From: Streptomyces sp. NBC_01428
Lineage (GTDB): Bacteria > Actinomycetota > Actinomycetes > Streptomycetales > Streptomycetaceae
DNA length: 64,000 bases
Direction: 5' to 3'
Assembly (NCBI RefSeq): GCF_036231965.1
Contig: NZ_CP109499.1
Span: 3,782,001-3,846,000, forward strand
Under the pieces are notes generated by a model. That model searched no databases and was not told the DNA's origin. It saw only the letters and a list, made by a program, of their open reading frames with translations. Every line of letters begins with the position of its first letter. Positions within the stretch are counted from its first letter, which is position 1. The position numbers were made by a program, and so were the translations under genes. Shown here one piece after another: positions 59,488 through 64,000 of the stretch.

Positions 59488-60231
59488 ATGTCTTTCGGCG
59501 CGCCGGACAACCCGTACGGACAGCCGCAGAACCCACCGCCGGGCTACGGCCATCCGCAGCAGGGACAGCCGCCCTACCCGCAGCAGGGTCAGCCCCCCTA
59601 CCCGCAGGCACCGGGCGGCGTTCCGCAGCAGGGTTACGGCTACCCGCAGCAGGGCCAGCCCGGATACGGCTACCCCGACCCGAACCAGGCCGGTTACGGC
59701 TACCCGCAGGGCCAGCCCGGCTACGGCTATCCGGCAGGACCCGGCCCGCGGGTCGCGTCGATGGGACGCCGGTTCGGCGCCCGCGCGATCGACGGCGCCG
59801 CCTTCTTCGTCATCTACGTGGTCCTCGGCTTCGCCGGCGTGGCCGGATCCGTCGGTGCCGCGAAGGACTGCGACCCGAACGCCGTGGACTACCAGACCTG
59901 CATGGACAACGCGGGTTCCGACATCGCCGCCAAGTTCGGTGCCGTGATCGGCATCCTCGCCGTCGTGGGCCTGCTCTACGAGTGGCTGATGACCGGTCTG
60001 GTCGGCGGCACCCTCGGCAAACTCGCCGTCGGCATACGCGTGGTGAAGGCCGACACCGGCCAGAAGCCCGGCCTGGGCGCCTCGTTCATCCGCTGGATCA
60101 TCCCGCTCGTCGGCGGCATCGTCTGCGGCATCGGCCAGCTCGTGGTCTACCTGTCGCCGTTCTGGGACAAGTCGGGCCGCCAGCAGGGCTGGCACGACAA
60201 GGCCGCGAGCACGATGGTCATCCAGCACTGA
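59488..60231 (+). CDS. RDD-family membrane protein with Gly/Tyr/Pro/Gln-rich head
   Basis: The 247-residue protein has about 90 residues of GYGYPQQGQP-type repeats, then an RDD domain: GRRFGARAIDGAAFF (RDD motif), a loop with two cysteines (KDCDPNAVDYQTCMD) and helices GAVIGILAVVGLLYEW and RWIIPLVGGIVCGIGQLVVYL. RDD proteins may act as transporters of small ions or solutes, but that is not settled. ATG at 59488 has GGAGGAA 7 bases upstream, and the protein opens MSFGAPDNPYG. It is convergent with purH. Confidence 0.87.
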   Translation: MSFGAPDNPYGQPQNPPPGYGHPQQGQPPYPQQGQPPYPQAPGGVPQQGYGYPQQGQPGYGYPDPNQAGYGYPQGQPGYGYPAGPGPRVASMGRRFGARAIDGAAFFVIYVVLGFAGVAGSVGAAKDCDPNAVDYQTCMDNAGSDIAAKFGAVIGILAVVGLLYEWLMTGLVGGTLGKLAVGIRVVKADTGQKPGLGASFIRWIIPLVGGIVCGIGQLVVYLSPFWDKSGRQQGWHDKAASTMVIQH

Positions 60232-60267
60232 CGCTCACGACGGCCGTCGAGAACGGTCCGTCGCGGT

Positions 60268-60317
60268 ACGACCGAGGCCCCCGGCCCTCCCTGAGGAGGG
60301 CCGGGGGCCTCGGTCGT
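60268..60317. terminator. Strong terminator between the RDD gene and purH
   Basis: A perfect 23-base inverted repeat (60268-60290 and 60295-60317) encloses the loop CTGA. It lies 36 bases after the RDD stop and 10 bases before the purH stop, so it serves both genes. Confidence 0.92.
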
Positions 60318-60327
60318 CGGCACACGC

Positions 60328-61917
60328 TCAGTGGAAGAAGTGGCGCGTCCCGGTGAAGTACATCGTCACGCCGGCCTTCTTCGCGGCCTCCACGACCAGC
60401 TCGTCACGGACCGAACCGCCGGGCTGGACCACGGCCTTGACGCCCGCCTCGGCGAGGATCTCGAAGCCGTCGGGGAACGGGAAGAACGCGTCCGAGGCGG
60501 CGTAGGCACCGCGGGCGCGCTCGGCGCCGGCCCGCTCGACCGCGAGCTTCGCGGAGTCGACGCGGTTGACCTGGCCCATGCCGACGCCGACCGAGGCACC
60601 GTCCTTGGCGAGCAGGATCGCGTTGGACTTCACGGCGCGGCAGGCGCGCCAGGCGAAGGCCAGCTCGTCCAGCTCGCCCTGGCTCAGCGCGTCACCGGTC
60701 GCGAGGGTCCAGCTCGCCGGGTTGTCGCCGTCGGCCTGGAGCCGGTCGGTGACCTGGAGCAGCGCGCCGCCGTCGACGGGCTTGATCTCGACCGGGGCGG
60801 ACGGGGCGCTGTGGGCGCGCAGCACGCGGATGTTCTTCTTCTTGGTGAGGGCTTCGAGGGCGCCGTCCTCGTACTCGGGCGCGACGATGACCTCGGTGAA
60901 GATCTCCGCGACCTGCTCGGCCATCTCCTTGGTGACCGGCCGGTTGACCGCGATCACACCGCCGAACGCGGACAGCGGGTCGCAGGCGTGCGCCTTGCGG
61001 TGCGCCTCGGCGACGTTCGACGCGACCGCGATGCCGCACGGGTTGGCGTGCTTGATGATCGCGACGCAGGGCTCGTCGTGGTCGTACGCGGCACGGCGGG
61101 CGGCATCCGTGTCCGTGTAGTTGTTGTACGACATCTCCTTGCCGTGCAGCTGCTCCGCCTCGGCGAGGCCGCCGGTGCCGGAGGTGTACAGCGCGGCGGG
61201 CTGGTGCGGGTTCTCGCCGTAGCGCAGGGTGTGCGCGCGCTCCCAGGTCGCACCGAGGAAGTCGGGGAACCGAGACTCGTCGACCGGCGCGTAGTCGGAG
61301 GCGAACCAGGAGGCGACGGCGACGTCGTACGCGGCCGTGTGCTGGAAGGCCTCGGCGGCGAGCCGCTTGCGGGTGCGCAGGTCGAAGCCGCCGTGCTGCG
61401 CCGCGGCGAGGACGTCGCCGTAGCGGTCGGGGCTGGTGACGACGGCGACCGAGGGGTGGTTCTTGGCGGCGGCGCGGACCATCGAGGGGCCGCCGATGTC
61501 GATCTGCTCGACGCACTCGTCGGGGGTCGCGCCGGACGCGACCGTCTCCCGGAACGGGTAGAGGTTGACGACGACCAGGTCGAACGGCTCGACGCCCAGC
61601 TCGGCGAGCTGCTGCCGGTGGCTGTCGAGGCGCAGGTCGGCGAGGATCCCGGCGTGCACCTTCGGGTGCAGCGTCTTGACGCGGCCGTCGAGGCACTCGG
61701 GGAAGCCGGTCAGCTCCTCCACCTTGGTGACGGGCACACCGGCCGCGGCGATCTTCGCGGCGGTGGAACCGGTGGAGACGAGCTCGACGCCGGCGGCGTG
61801 CAGCCCGCGGGCCAGCTCCTCGAGCCCCGTCTTGTCGTACACGCTGACGAGCGCGCGCCGGACGACCCGCTTGGTGCCCTCGGTGCTCTCGGCCGTGACT
61901 GTGCTGTCGGCGGTCAC
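60328..61917 (-). CDS. purH: Bifunctional AICAR formyltransferase / IMP cyclohydrolase
   Basis: The 529-residue enzyme makes the last two steps to IMP. The N-terminal MGS-like cyclohydrolase domain has RALVSVYDKTGLEELARG and RVKTLHPKVHAGILAD. The formyltransferase domain has CVAIIKHANPCG (catalytic Lys-His), DPLSAFGG and the terminal VVQPGGSVRDELV and TGTRHFFH. The GTG start at 61917 overlaps the purN stop by 4 bases (GTGA), so purN-purH are cotranscribed. It uses 10-formyl-THF, whose supply involves glyA and folD in this window. Confidence 0.96.
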   Translation of the reverse strand: MTADSTVTAESTEGTKRVVRRALVSVYDKTGLEELARGLHAAGVELVSTGSTAAKIAAAGVPVTKVEELTGFPECLDGRVKTLHPKVHAGILADLRLDSHRQQLAELGVEPFDLVVVNLYPFRETVASGATPDECVEQIDIGGPSMVRAAAKNHPSVAVVTSPDRYGDVLAAAQHGGFDLRTRKRLAAEAFQHTAAYDVAVASWFASDYAPVDESRFPDFLGATWERAHTLRYGENPHQPAALYTSGTGGLAEAEQLHGKEMSYNNYTDTDAARRAAYDHDEPCVAIIKHANPCGIAVASNVAEAHRKAHACDPLSAFGGVIAVNRPVTKEMAEQVAEIFTEVIVAPEYEDGALEALTKKKNIRVLRAHSAPSAPVEIKPVDGGALLQVTDRLQADGDNPASWTLATGDALSQGELDELAFAWRACRAVKSNAILLAKDGASVGVGMGQVNRVDSAKLAVERAGAERARGAYAASDAFFPFPDGFEILAEAGVKAVVQPGGSVRDELVVEAAKKAGVTMYFTGTRHFFH

Positions 61918-62534
61918 TGGATAACTACCTTTCGTCCCTCAATGCGATAGCCGTTGCGGGCGAGCCGCCCCACGACATCGACGAGCAGCCTTCGCTCGAC
62001 TTCCTTGATGCGCTCGTGCAGAGCGCTCTCGTCGTCCTCGTTGCGGATCTCGACCACGCCCTGGGCGATGATCGGTCCGGTGTCGACGCCGTCGTCGACG
62101 AAGTGGACGGTGCAGCCGGTGACCCGGGCTCCGTACGCGAGCGCGTCGCGGACGCCGTGGGCGCCGGGAAAACTGGGGAGCAGCGCCGGGTGGGTGTTGA
62201 CGAAGCGTCCACCGAAACGGGCGAGGAACTCCTTCCCCACGATCTTCATGAACCCGGCGGAGACGACGAGGTCGGGCTCGTACGCGGCGGTCGCCTCGGC
62301 GAGCGCGCGGTCCCAGTCGTCCCGACTGCCGTGGTCCTTGACCTTGCGGACGAAGGTCGGGAGTCCGGCGCGCTCGGCGCGGGCGAGCCCCTCGATGCCG
62401 TCCCGGTCGGCGCCGACGGCCACGATCTCGGCACCGTAGGCCGCGGGGCCCGCCTCCGCGACGGCGTCGAGCAGTGCCTGCAGATTGGTGCCTGATCCGG
62501 AGACCAGCACGACGAGGCGCTTGGCCTTGGCCAC
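61914..62534 (-). CDS. purN: Phosphoribosylglycinamide formyltransferase
   Basis: The 206-residue enzyme transfers a formyl group from 10-formyl-THF to GAR in purine synthesis. The GAR loop VSGSGTNLQALLDA is near the N-terminus, and the catalytic residues are in FVNTHPALLPSFPG (Asn, His) and FVDDGVDTGPII (Asp). GTG at 62534 gives VAKAKRLVVLVSGSG, with AAAGGG upstream. It is the first gene of purN-purH. I found no ZTP riboswitch in the leader. Confidence 0.95.
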   Translation of the reverse strand: MAKAKRLVVLVSGSGTNLQALLDAVAEAGPAAYGAEIVAVGADRDGIEGLARAERAGLPTFVRKVKDHGSRDDWDRALAEATAAYEPDLVVSAGFMKIVGKEFLARFGGRFVNTHPALLPSFPGAHGVRDALAYGARVTGCTVHFVDDGVDTGPIIAQGVVEIRNEDDESALHERIKEVERRLLVDVVGRLARNGYRIEGRKVVIQ

Positions 62535-62908
62535 GACGGGGCCCTTTCTCGGGGGAGCGTTTGTACGGTCGTACGAATGCTTCGCGCCCCGGGATACGGG
62601 GAAGTCTACGAAGCGGCCGACCGTCAGCAACGATACCGGCACACCGGGCGGCCCCCACGGGACGGGGGCGGGGCCGGAAGGTAGCGTCTGGGGAGGATCC
62701 ACCCGGGAAGACCGTCCGGCGCGGGGAACGCCCTGCGCACACGGGACGTTGACCTGGGACGAGCACCACCACGCACGGGGCAGCCGGCCCCGGTACCACC
62801 AGTTGCACCCGCACCGGAAACGCCCGGGGCGCGCGCCCGGGGGCCCGGAGCCCGCTGCCGTGCGCACACGCCGCCCGCCAGAACCACCAAGGGGAAGACG
62901 CTCACCTG
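62535..62908. other. Divergent intergenic region between purN and a membrane protein gene
   Basis: In these 374 bases I see no gene. A TACGGTCGTACGAA stretch (62564-62577) with a CGTACG core, and a TTGACC at 62749, are the most promoter-like items for the two directions. AAGGGGAAG at 62890 is the ribosome site for the rightward gene. Confidence 0.4.
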
Positions 62909-63835
62909 ATGCCGGACCGCAGTCTCCGACTCCCTCCGCTCCTGCTGCGCGAGCGGCGCCCTTCGTCCACCCCGCCCAGGTCGGGAGGGGACGGCTCCAC
63001 AGGCGGCGGCCCCGGCTCCGCGGGCGGGAGCGGCAGCGGCTCGGCAGGGGGAAGCGACGGCGGCACCCCGGGCGAGCAGGGCCCCGACACCCCGGACACT
63101 CCCCCGTCGGGCCCGGCCGATCTCTCCAAGCCGGCGAAGCCGTCGAGTTCCCCGGACGCGGACGACAACCCGTTCGCGCCGCCGCCCGAGGGCACGCCCG
63201 ACCGTCCCTGGCAGCCGCGCCGGCACGGCCAGGGCTCCGGGCAGAACGGCGAGGGCGGGGACCAGGACGGGTCCGAGCACTCCCCGTGGAGTCACTGGAG
63301 CGACCGGCAGCCCGGCCCCTCCAGCGGCGGCGGCTTCGGTGACCGGCCGGGGGCGCCGCAGGGCCAGAACACCCCGGAGGGCCAGAGCGGCCCCGGCTCG
63401 AACATGCGCTGGGACCCGACGGACCCCTCCCAGCGCCGTGCCCGCTATGCGCTGCTCTCCGGCATGTGGGCGTTCTTCTTCGCCCTCTTCAGCTGGCCGT
63501 ACGTGGCGCTGCTGCTCGGCGCGCTCGCCCTGTACTGGGGCGTCAGCGCCCTTCGCGGCAAGGCGCGCGTCCCGGCCCCGGACGCTCCGGCAGCCGATCA
63601 GAACGCCCGCCCCCAGCAGCCCACTTCGAACGCCCGTCCGCAGACGACCGCGGCGGTGAGCGGTCTGGTCACCGCCTCGCTGGCCATCCTGATGGTCGGC
63701 GCGACGTTCACGGCCCAGCTCGTCTACAGCGACTACTACTCCTGCACGAACGACGCCCTGACGAGCGCGGCGAAGAAGTCCTGCAACGACCTGCTCCCGA
63801 AGGAACTGCGCGGCGTGCTCGGCACCAGCGACTAG
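62909..63835 (+). CDS. Membrane protein of unknown function with long disordered head
   Basis: The 308-residue protein has about 165 residues of Gly/Ser/Pro-rich sequence. A MRWDPTDPSQRRARYALLSGMWAF segment leads into two close helices (residues 183-205) and a third near 255-275, and the short end has two cysteines (YYSCTNDALTSAAKKSCNDLL). The C-terminal domain is conserved-looking, with an ending NDLLPKELRGVLG. I recognise no function. ATG at 62909 follows AAGGGGAAG. A strong terminator follows. Confidence 0.75.
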   Translation: MPDRSLRLPPLLLRERRPSSTPPRSGGDGSTGGGPGSAGGSGSGSAGGSDGGTPGEQGPDTPDTPPSGPADLSKPAKPSSSPDADDNPFAPPPEGTPDRPWQPRRHGQGSGQNGEGGDQDGSEHSPWSHWSDRQPGPSSGGGFGDRPGAPQGQNTPEGQSGPGSNMRWDPTDPSQRRARYALLSGMWAFFFALFSWPYVALLLGALALYWGVSALRGKARVPAPDAPAADQNARPQQPTSNARPQTTAAVSGLVTASLAILMVGATFTAQLVYSDYYSCTNDALTSAAKKSCNDLLPKELRGVLGTSD

Positions 63836-63886
63836 CACCGCGCACCGGGTTGTCCCGGAGCGCTGGAGCGTCGGAGCACCAGGGAC

Positions 63887-63929
63887 AAAGGGCCGGCTCC
63901 CCCTCGTGAAGAGGGGGAGCCGGCCCTTT
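63887..63929. terminator. Strong terminator after the membrane protein gene
   Basis: A perfect 19-base inverted repeat (63887-63905 and 63911-63929) has the loop GTGAA. Arms begin with AAAGGG and end with CCCTTT followed by TCGTT, giving a short T-rich end. Confidence 0.92.
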
Positions 63930-63984
63930 CGTTCGCCCGCCGGATCTCCTGACCGGTCCCCGGCCGGCCGGGCTCGGAGGCGTC

Positions 63985-64000
63985 TCAGCCGGAGCGGTCC
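63985..64000 (-). CDS. Possible 3' end of a leftward gene cut by the window edge
   Basis: On the minus strand the last bases read DRSG and then a TGA stop at 63987-63985. The strong terminator at 63887-63929 lies just past it, as expected for a leftward gene entering from the right. Only five codons are visible, so no product can be named. Confidence 0.25.

Noticed and set aside
1..64000. tRNA, rRNA, prophage, insertion sequence or antibiotic gene cluster
   Set aside because: No cloverleaf, rRNA-like, transposase, integrase, polyketide or peptide synthetase sequence was recognised on either strand.

Overview
The window is high-GC actinobacterial chromosome with dense genes, strong G/C at third codon positions, many GTG starts (and a few TTG), and several families typical of streptomycetes: the SCO4848-type membrane protein, a DUF2690 XRE protein, DUF3017 next to folD, and TM2/DUF2752 proteins. 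It reads as a core-chromosome segment of a Streptomyces. I see no rRNA, tRNA, CRISPR array, prophage or insertion sequence, and no biosynthetic gene cluster.

Layout. At 0.2-6.4 kb are a secreted GH20 hexosaminidase, an OHCU-decarboxylase-like gene whose only usable start appears to be CTG, and the sdhCDAB operon with a strong terminator. At 6.4-10.5 kb are a TM2/DUF2752/TM2 membrane-protein set, a VOC protein, and a three-gene cassette (membrane protein, DCC thiol-disulfide protein, TetR) whose promoter carries two perfect TTGAACnnGTTCAA palindromes. At 10.5-19.3 kb are an MMPL exporter with an extra C-terminal domain, divergent from an OmpR-type two-component system, then an LtaS-like sulfatase and a family 5 binding protein. 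At 19.4-22.6 kb are a metallophosphoesterase, the SCO4848-type protein and a D-Ala-D-Ala carboxypeptidase.

At 22.6-28.3 kb is what looks like a complete decaprenylphosphoryl-arabinose set: YihY, GtrA, UbiA-type phosphoribosyltransferase and PAP2 phosphatase on one strand, with DprE1 and DprE2 divergent. This DprE1 has Ala where the mycobacterial drug-target Cys387 lies. At 28.4-32.9 kb are a 2'-5' ligase-like protein, trpS, and an ECF-type sigma / membrane anti-sigma / exported-protein cassette carrying two copies of a GGAAC-N16-GTGTACC promoter. At 32.9-38.7 kb are glyA behind a ZTP (pfl) riboswitch, rocD, a YgiC-like ATP-grasp enzyme with a YgiB-like lipoprotein, and a DMT permease. At 38.9-41.6 kb are a MocR/PdxR regulator divergent from an AhpD-like protein and a PEP-mutase-like enzyme.

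At 41.7-49.1 kb is a glycine betaine module: uptake ABC transporter (ProX, double ProW, ProV) plus choline dehydrogenase and betaine aldehyde dehydrogenase. At 49.3-57.6 kb are an exported protein, a small siderophore-interacting-type protein, mdh with a palindromic promoter element, an XRE/DUF2690 protein with a 32-bp perfect palindrome inside its gene, and a NarL-type two-component system divergent from a small cysteine-containing secreted protein. At 57.6-64 kb are DUF3017, folD with its start codon in a hairpin, an RDD protein, purH-purN and a membrane protein.

Functional links. sdhCDAB and mdh are TCA-cycle genes. glyA, folD, purN and purH form the one-carbon/purine set, and the riboswitch on glyA would sense ZTP, the alarm signal for 10-formyl-THF shortage. 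The betaine genes combine import with synthesis from choline. The best leads beyond routine annotation are the self-matching ECF promoter pair, the twin-palindrome TetR promoter, and the DPA cluster with its altered DprE1 residue and Asp/Arg-rich PAP2 extension.
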